Source: Alphaproteobacteria bacterium (GTDB lineage Bacteria > Pseudomonadota > Alphaproteobacteria > Paracaedibacterales > VGCI01). From it: DNA of 64,000 nucleotides. The notes beneath the pieces were generated by a model, which worked only from the letters and a program-made list of their open reading frames with translations, did not search any database and was not told where the DNA came from. The translations under genes were made by a program, and so were the position numbers. The stretch covers positions 1-64,000 of the forward strand of contig JAIESE010000026.1 of assembly GCA_019746225.1 (NCBI GenBank), read 5' to 3'. Each line of letters starts with the position of its first letter. The first letter of the stretch is position 1. Shown in pieces: positions 45,366-55,041 of the stretch.

Positions 45366-47516
45366 ATGAACTTAAAAATAACTTGTATACTAATCGCTAC
45401 GACATTAAATGTCTCAGGAGTGGATCTAATCCCTGACTCTCCGCGCTCCCCGCGCCACTTGGATGAGCGTTATACGCTGCCAAGAGAGGTACATGAATCT
45501 TTACAAAGAATAAAGCACTTATTGGGAGAATTAACAATTGGAAAAGGTGATAAGGGCGATTTCGATTTGGCTAGGCTCCGCTATTTCGATAGTCGGGGCC
45601 CGCAAAATAAGGAAAAATACACCAAGCTAATCCAAAGAATTACTTTTCTTTTGAATCGAAAAATTGAGGTAATCGCCCAACGTGATTACAACTACGAACA
45701 GTTAGCTAAATTAGAACCGCTTACGCAGGATGATCTAGAACTATTGCATATCCTTAAGAAGGCTCTTACCGAAGTAGAAAAACCATTGTGGGAATATTCC
45801 AGCTATTTATCCTCTGCGAAGAAGGGGGTTGACTATACTGAGAGCCAAAAAGTAATCGTCACAAAGATCGTCTCTATCATTGACAAGATTTTTGGAGAAT
45901 CAAAAGTCAGCTTTACTTATACCAAAGTGACACGCGCCCAGCGCGGAATGTTAGAAGAGGCGATCAAAGACTCCTCATCAATTCAATTAAGCCTTAAGGA
46001 AATTGAAGCAAAAATAAAAGAGCATATGAACAATCTCTATGGGATCTATTGGTCGCTAGGTTTAACGCAAGGGGGAATAAGTTTTCCACCCTATTCCTCT
46101 TTGCCAAATAGCAAAGTTGAAATGGAGTCCTTGATGTTGACCTTCTATGAGCAGAAAGCTCGGCTTATGGATAAGCTCTTAGCTGTAGACATTCTCCAGC
46201 ACCTTTCAATTCTTGACTTCGCCATTGATGCCTTTAATGAACATTTCTTTAATGGTGGAAAACCGCCTGTTGTGGAAGGGGTAAAAGATGCGCTCGTGAA
46301 ATTGGGTGCTCTGGTTATTTCAGTCCCCTATGGCCTATATAAAAGGTACGCAACAGAACCAACAGAAGTTCGGGTCACGAAGATGGCTGAATTGAGCAAG
46401 CAAATTCAAAGTTTATGTCTTCAGTATTTAATAAAGAGTGATAGCACATTTGTCCATCGGACGCTTGAACACCTAGATCAAGTAGAGATGAAGTTAAAAG
46501 AAAAATTAGAAAATTACAAAAGAAAAGATGAAATATGGATTTTATCTCTCGATGGCGGCGGCATTAGGGGTATTATCGCTGGGACAGTCCTTGATGATAT
46601 ATCGAAAAAGTTAAAGGTTAAAATTCCAGAAATCTTTGATTTATTTGCTGGTACGTCTACGGGAGGCATTATTGCCCTTGGTCTGACGATTCCACTCCAA
46701 TATGGTTCTGAGGTGGCAGCGCATCAAGCTGGAGAAGTGCTCAACCTCTATCTACAAGAGGGGAATAGTATCTTCCCAACGATGAACTTTATCACAAAAA
46801 CTTATGGGCAAGCTAAAGACGCCGCCTATCTGCCTGAAAATATTGAAAATCTATTCTTCAAATATTTTGGGACATATCCTATGAGCGCAACCACTAAGCC
46901 GGTTATTGTGGCAACCCTTGATAAGAAGAATAAAAGGACAGAAATAATTTCGTCTTTTCATGCGATATCAGATCCAGCTTATGATTTTCCTATTTGGCGC
47001 AGTGCTCGTTCAACAAGCGCAGCACCAACCTATTTTCCTCCTCATCTCACTAAGTCCTATGGCGGTTTAGCACGGGAGTTCGTAGATGGTGGTGTAACCA
47101 CGAATAATCCAGTCCATGAAGCTTTAATGGAAGCCAGAAAGATATATCCTGCTGCCAAAAAAATTAATATAGTTTCTATTGGTACTGGTAAGGCCTTGTT
47201 TCAAGAGAAAAGTAAGCGTGGTGGCAGTGGCGGATTAAAAGGGGCATTAGATACCTTTTCCAATGCTATGGAAGATAGCGAGAAAAAAGCTGAAGAATTG
47301 TTGAAACGAGATTTAGAAGAGCTCAAACAAAATGGGTATATCGTTGCTTATTACCGTTTAAATCCAGATCTACCAGAGAAAATTGATTTGGATGATGTTG
47401 GTAAAGATAATATTTTCAAATTAAACACAGCAGCGAAAACCGCTTTAGATTCTGAGGAATACAAAAAACTCCAAACGGCTCTAGAAGTTCACCTGGCTTC
47501 TAGACAAAAAAAATGA
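45366..47516 (+). CDS. Patatin-like phospholipase with long N-terminal region
   Basis: 716 residues. The C-terminal half (about 390-640) is a patatin lipase: oxyanion motif DGGGIRG (D396 on), nucleophile elbow GTSTGG with S431, and the catalytic Asp D574 in FVDGGVTTNNP. The first 390 residues are helical, charged and unrecognised. The first 18 residues (LKITCILIATTLNVSGV) could be a weak signal peptide. No good ribosome binding site precedes the ATG, but TATGAT near 45330 may be a -10 box. Patatins are common effectors and intracellular virulence lipases, but secretion is not shown by the sequence. Confidence 0.88.
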   Translation: MNLKITCILIATTLNVSGVDLIPDSPRSPRHLDERYTLPREVHESLQRIKHLLGELTIGKGDKGDFDLARLRYFDSRGPQNKEKYTKLIQRITFLLNRKIEVIAQRDYNYEQLAKLEPLTQDDLELLHILKKALTEVEKPLWEYSSYLSSAKKGVDYTESQKVIVTKIVSIIDKIFGESKVSFTYTKVTRAQRGMLEEAIKDSSSIQLSLKEIEAKIKEHMNNLYGIYWSLGLTQGGISFPPYSSLPNSKVEMESLMLTFYEQKARLMDKLLAVDILQHLSILDFAIDAFNEHFFNGGKPPVVEGVKDALVKLGALVISVPYGLYKRYATEPTEVRVTKMAELSKQIQSLCLQYLIKSDSTFVHRTLEHLDQVEMKLKEKLENYKRKDEIWILSLDGGGIRGIIAGTVLDDISKKLKVKIPEIFDLFAGTSTGGIIALGLTIPLQYGSEVAAHQAGEVLNLYLQEGNSIFPTMNFITKTYGQAKDAAYLPENIENLFFKYFGTYPMSATTKPVIVATLDKKNKRTEIISSFHAISDPAYDFPIWRSARSTSAAPTYFPPHLTKSYGGLAREFVDGGVTTNNPVHEALMEARKIYPAAKKINIVSIGTGKALFQEKSKRGGSGGLKGALDTFSNAMEDSEKKAEELLKRDLEELKQNGYIVAYYRLNPDLPEKIDLDDVGKDNIFKLNTAAKTALDSEEYKKLQTALEVHLASRQKK

Positions 47517-47614
47517 GATTTCAATTAACTGTGTCAAGCCTCAAGAATTAAATGGTCGGACAATAGAAATGCTTTGAATCAAAGTATCCCGACTTCCATC
47601 CTCAAGTATGAATT

Positions 47615-48973
47615 TTACAGCTCTGTTTCGACTTCCTCAAGCACTTTGGCACGATATCCCCACGTTAATGCGAAGAAGAATGTAGACAGAAGCGCGGCCG
47701 TGATGAAGAAGATAAATCCACCATTCCATCCATAATTATCAGCAATCCAACCAACACAAATGCCGCTTAAGGCGCTCCCCACATAGGCAAATGTACCTGT
47801 AAGACCATGGGCCATCCCGACCGCCTTTTTGGATGCTATGTCAGCAGAGGCAACTCCCGCAAGGACTTGAGGACCATATACAAGGAAGCCAAGAACTATC
47901 ATTGTAAAGGCACTCATGAGCTGATTGCCTGCAGGTACCCACCACAAACAGCTCAGACAGACGATGAGAAGGGTCATATAGATAACACTGACGGGCCCCC
48001 GACGACCACTAAAGTAACGGTCGGAAACCCACCCAGCTGCCACGCCCCCAAGAATGCCCGCAAGATCATATCCAACGACTTGCCACCCGGCTGTCATTAA
48101 GGTCGCTCCTTTAAGTTCTTTCAAAAACGTTGGTGCCCAACTCAAAATGCCCAAGCGAACGATATAAAAGAACATATTGGCCATACAAACATAGTAAAGA
48201 AGATGATTACTGAACGCGAGCCGGATCAATTCTCTGGGAGGCAGATGTTCCTCTTCCTCTTCTTGAGAATCCTTAACCAACCCTTTGTGTTGTTCAATTG
48301 AAGGTAAGCCGATCGATTGGGGGGTATCGCGCAGTCGGTTAAAGAGAAAACATGCAGCCCCCATGACCAAAATGGCAGGGACAAAAAAGGCGGATTGCCA
48401 ACCAAAATTCGCAATAAGTACGCTTGACATAAAAACGATGACGGCTCCTCCCAATTGGTGAGCCACACTGGTGAATGCCCATTTGGTTCCTAACTCTGTT
48501 GGGCTAAACCAATGGGTTAACATTCGGGTAATCGGTGGCCACCCCATAGATTGAAACCAGGCATTAATGGCATATACTACACCAAAGAAATAAAGGCTTG
48601 AGCCAAATCCTAAAAGAAAACATGTCGCTGCAGACCCCACCAACCCTATGGTCATAAAATAGCGGGCATTGGAGCGGTCACTGAAATAGCCGTTCACAAA
48701 TTTACCAATTCCATAAACAACCATCCAAATGCTGATGATGCCGCCCAGCTGGGTTTTCGTATACTCATATTCCCCCATCAAAATAGGCATTGCTATCGAA
48801 AATTGATTCCACCGAACAAGGTAAAAAGCCGAATATCCAAAAATCATGCTGTACAGGATACGCAACCGCCAATAGGCATAACGCTCATCAACCGATTTTG
48901 CCACCTCAGCTTGAGGGGGAAAATCTAATTGCTCCGCAACAGCGGACAAGTTCACATTTTGCAATTGTTTCAT
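47615..48973 (-). CDS. MFS antiporter of the organophosphate:phosphate (OPA) family
   Basis: 452 residues with 12 helices. The N-half signature is GYSAFYLVRWNQFSIAMPIL, followed by GKFVNGYFSDRSNARYFM and INAWFQSMGWPPITRMLTHW, which fit the GlpT/UhpT/UhpC group. The central loop and the C-half (GGVAAGWVSDRYFSGRRG) also agree. Relatives exchange sugar phosphates or glycerol-3-phosphate for phosphate. The exact substrate, or a sensor role as in UhpC, is open; no two-component genes adjoin. It would suit uptake from a host cell. Confidence 0.85.
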   Translation of the reverse strand: MKQLQNVNLSAVAEQLDFPPQAEVAKSVDERYAYWRLRILYSMIFGYSAFYLVRWNQFSIAMPILMGEYEYTKTQLGGIISIWMVVYGIGKFVNGYFSDRSNARYFMTIGLVGSAATCFLLGFGSSLYFFGVVYAINAWFQSMGWPPITRMLTHWFSPTELGTKWAFTSVAHQLGGAVIVFMSSVLIANFGWQSAFFVPAILVMGAACFLFNRLRDTPQSIGLPSIEQHKGLVKDSQEEEEEHLPPRELIRLAFSNHLLYYVCMANMFFYIVRLGILSWAPTFLKELKGATLMTAGWQVVGYDLAGILGGVAAGWVSDRYFSGRRGPVSVIYMTLLIVCLSCLWWVPAGNQLMSAFTMIVLGFLVYGPQVLAGVASADIASKKAVGMAHGLTGTFAYVGSALSGICVGWIADNYGWNGGFIFFITAALLSTFFFALTWGYRAKVLEEVETEL

Positions 48974-49182
48974 GCTTTCTTCCTACTTTATTTTAAGTAC
49001 GTGAGAAGGGATTGACCTTTTGAAATGCAGAATTTCAATTCACACATGGGTATCTCAAAACAATCCTTGTTGATAACAATTCCACACCCTAGCCTAACAC
49101 AACAGGAAAAAAAAGAAAAAACATTGCTTCGTTTTTAAAAAATAGCTCTATAATGAGGCTACAAGCGAGAAAGAGGTTATTC

Positions 49183-50991
49183 ATGACAACGAACCGAAAT
49201 ACAAATAGCCTTCCCCGGAAGCCTGATATTCACACCCTTGGGAAATTGCTGCCCTATATTTGGCCGAAAAATCTGCCTCAAATTCGGGCACGGGTTATCT
49301 TTTCGATACTCTGTTTGATCACGGCAAAGGGCGCAACACTCTTGGTTCCCTTGATATTTAAGAATGCGATCGACGCCCTTTCGCCCGCCCACCAAGGCTT
49401 GATAACTGTTCCTGTCATTCTCATTATCTCCTATGGCCTCGCGCGTCTGGTCTCGGCTCTTTTTGCGGAACTTCGAGATGGCATTTTCGCGTCTGTTACC
49501 CAACGCGCCGTGCGCCAAGTGGGCCTGGCCGTCTTTCACCATTTGCACCAGTTGGGCTTACGATATCACTTAGAACGCCAAACCGGGGGTCTAAGTCGTG
49601 CCATCGAGCGTGGCACGAAGGGCATTGAGACGCTTCTTCAGTTTTTGACCTTCAACATCATCCCCACCATTGTAGAGATTCTGCTCGTCGGCATCGTCTT
49701 GTGGGTTCTTTATGACTACCGCTTCTCCCTCATCACCTTGTTAACGATGGTCGCCTACATCCTGTTCACCTTAACGATTACTGAATGGCGCATCACATTT
49801 GTCAGGACCATGAATGCAACGGATTCCGAGGCTCACACCAAAGCCATCGATAGCCTCCTCAACTTTGAAACCGTCAAATATTTTGGCAACGAGGCGCATG
49901 AAGCTTCTCGATTTGACTCCGCCTTGAAGCGATATGAGACTGCGGCCATCAAGAGCAAGCTCTCCCTTGCCTTTTTGAACATTGGCCAAGCGGTGATCAT
50001 CTCTTTCGGGTTGGTAGCGGTAATGATGATCGCGGGACAAGCCGTGACAGCGCAAACGATGACCGTCGGTGACTTTGCTGCCGTGAATACCTACCTCCTA
50101 CAGCTTTACATCCCCCTTTTCACCCTCGGATTTGCCTACCGTGAAGTGAAATTGTCCCTGGTGAGTCTGGAAGAGATGTTTGATCTGCTCCATGTCCCAG
50201 AGGAGATTCAAGACCTGCCGGAAGCACTTGAATTAAAAGTGAATGGCGGAGAGATTGAGTTCGACCATGTCAGCTTTGCTTATGCACCGGATCGCCCCAT
50301 CTTGAAGGATATCTCGTTCCATCTGCCTGCGGGTAAAACCGTGGCGATTGTTGGCTCCAGTGGGGCGGGAAAGTCCACGATCGGGCGGCTCCTTTTCCGG
50401 TTCTATGATGTCACGAAAGGGCGTATCACCATCGATGGTCAAGACATCCGCAGCGTCACTCAGCACTCTTTGCGCAAAGCCATCGGCGTCGTTCCTCAAG
50501 ACACTGTCCTCTTTAACGATACGATTGAATACAACATCGCTTATGGAAATCCGGCGGCCACCCAGAAGCAAATTGAAGGAGCGGCGCGCCATGCACATAT
50601 TCATACCTTTATCATGAGCCTGCCTCAAAAATTTAAAACGCGTGTAGGAGAGCGCGGCCTGAAACTCTCGGGCGGCGAAAAGCAACGGGTCGCGATTGCC
50701 CGTACTCTATTGAAAAATCCCCCGATTTTTCTCTTTGATGAGGCAACGTCAGCCCTGGATACCCACACGGAGAAGCAAATTCAGGCCAATCTTCTTGAGC
50801 TTTCGGCCAACCACAGCACGGTCATCATCGCCCACCGCCTCTCCACGGTCATTGACGCAGATGAGATCCTGGTCCTTGATCAAGGCAAAATCGTCGAGCG
50901 TGGCAAGCACAAAGACCTCCTGGAACGCGAGGGGCTCTATACCGCCATGTGGCAGCGCCAGCAGCAACAAAACCAGGGGGAGAGTGTTTAG
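49183..50991 (+). CDS. ABC exporter of the Atm1 type
   Basis: 602 residues, a half transporter with membrane and ATPase domains fused. The N-terminus (LPRKPDIHTLGKLLPYIWPK) and the membrane domain with YFGNEAHEASRFDSAL are typical of mitochondrial Atm1/alphaproteobacterial AtmA. The ATPase has Walker A GSSGAGKST, signature LSGGEKQRVAIARTL, Walker B IFLFDEATSALD and switch His in AHRLST. Relatives export glutathione-linked sulfur or metal compounds. ATG 49183 has AGAGG upstream at a good distance; the frame continues back to 49153. Confidence 0.92.
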   Translation: MTTNRNTNSLPRKPDIHTLGKLLPYIWPKNLPQIRARVIFSILCLITAKGATLLVPLIFKNAIDALSPAHQGLITVPVILIISYGLARLVSALFAELRDGIFASVTQRAVRQVGLAVFHHLHQLGLRYHLERQTGGLSRAIERGTKGIETLLQFLTFNIIPTIVEILLVGIVLWVLYDYRFSLITLLTMVAYILFTLTITEWRITFVRTMNATDSEAHTKAIDSLLNFETVKYFGNEAHEASRFDSALKRYETAAIKSKLSLAFLNIGQAVIISFGLVAVMMIAGQAVTAQTMTVGDFAAVNTYLLQLYIPLFTLGFAYREVKLSLVSLEEMFDLLHVPEEIQDLPEALELKVNGGEIEFDHVSFAYAPDRPILKDISFHLPAGKTVAIVGSSGAGKSTIGRLLFRFYDVTKGRITIDGQDIRSVTQHSLRKAIGVVPQDTVLFNDTIEYNIAYGNPAATQKQIEGAARHAHIHTFIMSLPQKFKTRVGERGLKLSGGEKQRVAIARTLLKNPPIFLFDEATSALDTHTEKQIQANLLELSANHSTVIIAHRLSTVIDADEILVLDQGKIVERGKHKDLLEREGLYTAMWQRQQQQNQGESV

Positions 50992-51161
50992 TGCCATCGC
51001 AAAATGAAGGAAGAGCCAAAGAATTCCGGGCAATAAAGCAGCGCCTAATTATTACTCAGGTTATTACCTCATTCGATATGTGTTGTGGAGTGACCATAAG
51101 CCGATTGAGTTGAATAAGGCTATCGAAACAGCCGCTGCGTGAAGTTATTACAAGGAATAAT

Positions 51162-51336
51162 ACCCCTCACCCGCCTCTTCACTTTGTTCAGAGTCGACCT
51201 CTCCCACAAGGGGAGGGGTAAAGAACAGCCTTCTATTTTAACCAAGAAAATAATATACTTTTTAACTCGTGTATTTTCACCTCTCCCCTTGTGGGAGAGG
51301 TCGACACGGAGCGAAGCTACGTGGCGGGTGAGGGGT
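51162..51336. repeat. Large palindromic intergenic repeat, CACCCGCC family
   Basis: The outer arms are ACCCCTCACCCGCC (51162-51175) and GGCGGGTGAGGGGT (51323-51336). The inner arms are GTCGACCTCTCCCACAAGGG, repeated in complement as CCCTTGTGGGAGAGGTCGAC. The core is AT-rich. Open frames across both strands here (73 and 76 codons) are by-products of the palindrome. It looks like a mobile miniature element or a REP-type repeat. Confidence 0.85.
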
Positions 51337-51530
51337 GGCAACAGGAGAATAATTCACCAAATCAAATAATTTCAGCCAACGCAGCGCTCGCAATGATTTG
51401 ATTTATTTATGTTATTCTTATATTTTTGTATGCCTTTTGGCCTGTGGAATAGCCCATATCTCTCATTTTGTCATCCCATTACTCAAGCAATGGAATAGTT
51501 TACATCTCTCACCCGAAAAGCTACACACAC

Positions 51531-51562
51531 CCCCCGAGTCTATTGCCAGCCCGGGGGTTTTT
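51531..51562 (+). terminator. Probable intrinsic terminator
   Basis: CCCCCG and CGGGGG pair across a 15-base loop and are followed by TTTTT (51558-51562) on the plus strand. It is some 540 bases past atm1 and may serve that transcript or protect the convergent gene at 51575. Confidence 0.6.
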
Positions 51563-51574
51563 ATTTGAGGCGAC

Positions 51575-53161
51575 CTACCCCTTCACCCGTTCGAAGACAG
51601 AATCCACGCCCTCATGAAGCAGGGTGACCATCATTCGGTCTGATTTCCCTTTCTCCTGAGAGAAAATCACTTCACCTTGGTCGTATCCGCTGAAACCAAA
51701 GGAAAGATCTGATCCCGGAAACTGAAAGGCATTTCCATTCCAATGGTCAAGCTTGACCTTGGGGCGATCCTTGTAGGTTAGAGTGAGCGCATCCCCCTCT
51801 TTTCCAATTTCGAGTCGCCCATACAAGGCATTTTCATATATTCCAGTATAATCATCTAGGTTTCGAGCCGGCGCCAGGCTTTGTAACATCTCAACACGCC
51901 GATGCTTTTCATATTTTTCCCGATAACTCTTACTTTCTTCAAATAATGTTTTAGCCCAATCTTGTTCATCGGGCACTTTCAAATACAAATCCATAAATTT
52001 ATGTGTGATGCCCTCAGGAAAGAGACTCACTCGCATTCCCCCCATGTTCGCCAACACCGCGATCCCGAGCTTCTCTTCGGGGATCATAAATATAAGCGAG
52101 CGGGTCCCGCGCATACCCCCCATGTGACTGAGCACTGAAACACCGGCATAGTCTTGAATGAACCATCCCATGCCATAGTGAACTTTTGTGACACGATTCT
52201 TGGGAAATTGGCGGTGACCTTGCTTGGCAAGATCCACATGGGGTGTTCGCATTTCATTCAGACTTGCGGCGCTCACAACCGCTTTCCCATCAATTTCCCC
52301 GTTGTTAAGTTGAAAGATCATCCATTTCCCTATATCCAAACCTGTAGATATGATCCCGCTAGAAGCGGGAAAGGTAAGTATTCCAGGATTCCCATTCGGC
52401 ATGTTGCGTGTCTTTTGTAGGGCAACATCATGAAACGTAGGCTCGGGGGCTTTTTTTCGAAATATCCCCAGAATCTTTTCCCATAAGGTTAACGGAGCCG
52501 CCGTGCCTAGCCGCGTTTCCTGCAACCCCACTGGCTCAAATAACTCTTCTTGAAAAAGCTGAGCTAAGGGTTTGCCCGTTACTTTCTCCAGAATAGGCCC
52601 CACAAGGCCCACCGTGACGTTTTGATAAGCATAAGTGTTTCGAAATGCAGCCGAATCTATGGGAATATTTTTCAATGCCAGCATGATTTGAGAGCTGTCC
52701 CAGCCCAATTCAATCAAAGAATCTCCCGCAAAACCTGGCAACCCTGAGCGATGGGACAATAAATCCTCAATCAAGAGGTCTTGAGATACTTTAGGGTCTT
52801 GCAATTTGAGGTCAGGCAAGTATTTCGAGACTTTATCTTTCCAATGAAGCTTCCCTTGATCCACCAACCGCGCTATCAGCATGTTGGTAAATGTCTTTGT
52901 AACCGAGGCTAATGCAAAGGGCGTGTGCTCATCAATCGGTTCCTTTTGGCCGACAATTTTGACGCCAAACCCTTTGATATAAGCAATTTTTCCATCTTTC
53001 ACAACAACAACGACTGCACCCGGAATACCTTCGGCTGCCATTGATTTTTCAATATAAGCTTCTAAAAGGGGAAAGACTGAATTGAGGGGGGCTCGCTCTT
53101 GTCCCCATGTTGGAAACAGAATGAGAAGTGCAACGAAACCGTATTTAAAAAAGCGCCTCAT
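51575..53161 (-). CDS. Beta-lactamase-fold serine hydrolase (class C / AmpC-like superfamily)
   Basis: 528 residues. A signal peptide is at 1-20 (YGFVALLILFPTWGQ). The SxxK nucleophile motif is SVTK, S86 to K89, preceded by HTPFALA. A YxN motif is seen in AYQNVTVG. A C-terminal domain of about 110 residues (LDDYTGIYENALYGRLEIG) resembles the beta-barrel found in related D-aminopeptidase and esterase-like members. It is periplasmic. The substrate may be peptides, esters or peptidoglycan stems; a true beta-lactamase role is not supported. Confidence 0.88.
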   Translation of the reverse strand: MRRFFKYGFVALLILFPTWGQERAPLNSVFPLLEAYIEKSMAAEGIPGAVVVVVKDGKIAYIKGFGVKIVGQKEPIDEHTPFALASVTKTFTNMLIARLVDQGKLHWKDKVSKYLPDLKLQDPKVSQDLLIEDLLSHRSGLPGFAGDSLIELGWDSSQIMLALKNIPIDSAAFRNTYAYQNVTVGLVGPILEKVTGKPLAQLFQEELFEPVGLQETRLGTAAPLTLWEKILGIFRKKAPEPTFHDVALQKTRNMPNGNPGILTFPASSGIISTGLDIGKWMIFQLNNGEIDGKAVVSAASLNEMRTPHVDLAKQGHRQFPKNRVTKVHYGMGWFIQDYAGVSVLSHMGGMRGTRSLIFMIPEEKLGIAVLANMGGMRVSLFPEGITHKFMDLYLKVPDEQDWAKTLFEESKSYREKYEKHRRVEMLQSLAPARNLDDYTGIYENALYGRLEIGKEGDALTLTYKDRPKVKLDHWNGNAFQFPGSDLSFGFSGYDQGEVIFSQEKGKSDRMMVTLLHEGVDSVFERVKG

Positions 53162-53334
53162 TAAGAACTCCTAAAATTTAACATATAATTAGTCCTAGCA
53201 TGAATTCCTTATTCACTCAACATCTTGATAATAAAAAGTAATATAATTTAATTTAATCTTGAACATTTACGATATTTTAACAAATCCTCTTTAAAATAAA
53301 AATATAGAGAAATGTTAGGAATTAATAAGACACG

Positions 53335-54219
53335 ATGGAATATGACGAATTATATGACGAAAGCCCATACGTTTCTAAAGAAGTCCCACGACGAGGAGGA
53401 ACAATGACGACCGCACGATCCACATATTTGATTTGTTTAACAATACTTGCGGGCATTAGTGCCCTACTCTATTACGGGTATGTTCAAGACCAATTCGTGA
53501 TCACAAGTGGTGGAAATTTTATCTCCATCTTCGATCGTAAGAACCATACGTTAAATGTGTGTGACAAGGGCAATTGCACGATGGTTACACCGAGATTCGA
53601 GAACAATCCTTACATGACACATGGAATGACCCCACAAATTTCTATGCCGACACAAACGGGCATGACTGGTGGACAACCTGGCGGACAACCTGGAACACGC
53701 CTTCTTGGTTCTTTTCCGCAACAACCAGGAATGGGTGGCAATCCTCAAATGAATCCTCAGATGATGCAACAAATGCAACAAAGAGAGATGCAACAAAGAG
53801 CCATGATGCAACAGCAGGGGCAGAATCCCCAGATGATGGGACAGCCTCAAATGGCAGGAATGAATCCGCAGATGAACCCTCAGATGAATCCTCTGTTGAT
53901 GCAACAGATGCAACAACGAGAGATGCAACAAAGAGCCATGATGCAACAGCAAGCGGCAAACGCCCAGATGATGCGCCCTCAAATGGTAAGTGGGGCCCCT
54001 CAAGGAGCCCAAGCACAAGTGGCAGGTGGCGCTCAACAACCCGCCGGCCAATCCCAAGTCCAGGACGTGAAACCAGCGGATGAGGAAGAAGCAACTACCG
54101 AAGAATCAACGAAAGAAGAAGCTACGACGGAAGAAGAAGCTACGACGGAAGAAGGCACAGAAAAGAAGACTGAAGAAGAAACGACTGAGGAAACTGAAGA
54201 AGAAGCTGCGCCCGTTTAA
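53335..54219 (+). CDS. Membrane-anchored Met/Gln-rich low-complexity protein
   Basis: 294 residues. One membrane helix at about 31-50 (YLICLTILAGISALLYYGY) is followed by a low-complexity region. Two copies of a 45-codon unit lie about 135 bases apart; its core is MQQMQQREMQQRAMMQQQ (53761-53814 and 53896-53949). The C-terminal 70 residues are Thr/Glu repeats (EEATTEE and similar). ATG 53404 has GAGGAGG four bases upstream and is an equal candidate start. No homologous family is recognised. It probably forms a flexible periplasmic or surface filament. Confidence 0.72.
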   Translation: MEYDELYDESPYVSKEVPRRGGTMTTARSTYLICLTILAGISALLYYGYVQDQFVITSGGNFISIFDRKNHTLNVCDKGNCTMVTPRFENNPYMTHGMTPQISMPTQTGMTGGQPGGQPGTRLLGSFPQQPGMGGNPQMNPQMMQQMQQREMQQRAMMQQQGQNPQMMGQPQMAGMNPQMNPQMNPLLMQQMQQREMQQRAMMQQQAANAQMMRPQMVSGAPQGAQAQVAGGAQQPAGQSQVQDVKPADEEEATTEESTKEEATTEEEATTEEGTEKKTEEETTEETEEEAAPV

Positions 54220-54253
54220 GGACTTTCCTCTTCGACTCATTTTTGTCATGATA

Positions 54254-54281
54254 CCCCAAAGATACCATCTTTGGGGTTTTT
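54254..54281 (+). terminator. Intrinsic terminator after the Met/Gln-rich protein gene
   Basis: CCCCAAAGA and TCTTTGGGG pair across a TACCA loop, followed by TTTTT. The T-tract ends one base before the comF start codon, so comF translation begins almost directly on the terminator. Confidence 0.85.
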
Positions 54282-54282
54282 C

Positions 54283-55026
54283 ATGTCGACACAAACCTTG
54301 TCAAGGCCCATATCCAAGGTCTTCTTTGATTTGATTCTTCCGCCTCGATGCTTTGGGTGCGGAGATCTCACAAACAATCACCACACATTATGTTCACATT
54401 GCTGGAAAAGCTGCACTTTCCTTTCTTCTCCCTGGTGTACCCTATGTGGATGGCCCTTTCCCTATGAAGTACCGGACCAAACCGTATGCCCCTCATGCCA
54501 TCGCCTTCCCCCCTTATTTGTTCAAAGTCGAAGCGCCCTGGCTTATACTGAAGCGTGTCGCCGTTTTATTTTAAAGTTCAAACAAGGAGATGGAACTTAC
54601 CTCGCCCCAGGACTTAGCAAGCTCATGATTCGTGTTGGACAAGAAGTCTTGATGAATACGGATCTTCTTATTCCTGTTCCCTTGCACTGGATGCGGCTGT
54701 TTCTTCGACAATATAATCAGGCAACGCTTCTTTCCAAAAACATCTCTCATTTAACCTATATCCCTACATGCACGGATGCCCTCAAGCGCCAACGCCGAAC
54801 ATCTAAACAAGGACACCAAAACCGCAAGGAACGATATACCAACATACGTGGCGCCTTTCAAATTCCCCCTGAAAAGGTTTCCGTTATTAAAGGACAACGC
54901 ATCACGTTAGTGGATGATGTTTTCACCACGGGTGCAACGGTCACTGAGTGTGCCCGCGTTTTATTGAATGAGGGTGCAAAAGAAGTTCGCGTCTTAACCC
55001 TGGCGCGTGTTATAAAACCATTATAA
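54283..55026 (+). CDS. ComF-family phosphoribosyltransferase-like protein
   Basis: 247 residues. The N-terminal zinc ribbon has Cys pairs CFGCG, CSHCW, CTLCG and CPSCH, and the C-terminal PRTase fold has the PRPP loop ITLVDDVFTTGATVTECARV. ComF relatives take part in DNA uptake in competent bacteria, though many members have unknown roles. ATG 54283 lies next to a terminator; the GGGG of its 3' arm could serve as a weak ribosome site. Grx follows 15 bases later. Confidence 0.9.
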   Translation: MSTQTLSRPISKVFFDLILPPRCFGCGDLTNNHHTLCSHCWKSCTFLSSPWCTLCGWPFPYEVPDQTVCPSCHRLPPLFVQSRSALAYTEACRRFILKFKQGDGTYLAPGLSKLMIRVGQEVLMNTDLLIPVPLHWMRLFLRQYNQATLLSKNISHLTYIPTCTDALKRQRRTSKQGHQNRKERYTNIRGAFQIPPEKVSVIKGQRITLVDDVFTTGATVTECARVLLNEGAKEVRVLTLARVIKPL

Positions 55027-55041
55027 CCAAGGAGTAATACG

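Noticed and set aside
51120..51369. Two overlapping ORFs (73 and 76 codons) on opposite strands
   Set aside because: Both are produced by the palindromic repeat and mirror each other.
53551..54094. Long ORFs opposite and out of frame to the Met/Gln-rich gene
   Set aside because: His/Leu- or Asp/Thr-rich mirror frames of a low-complexity repeat, with no ribosome site.
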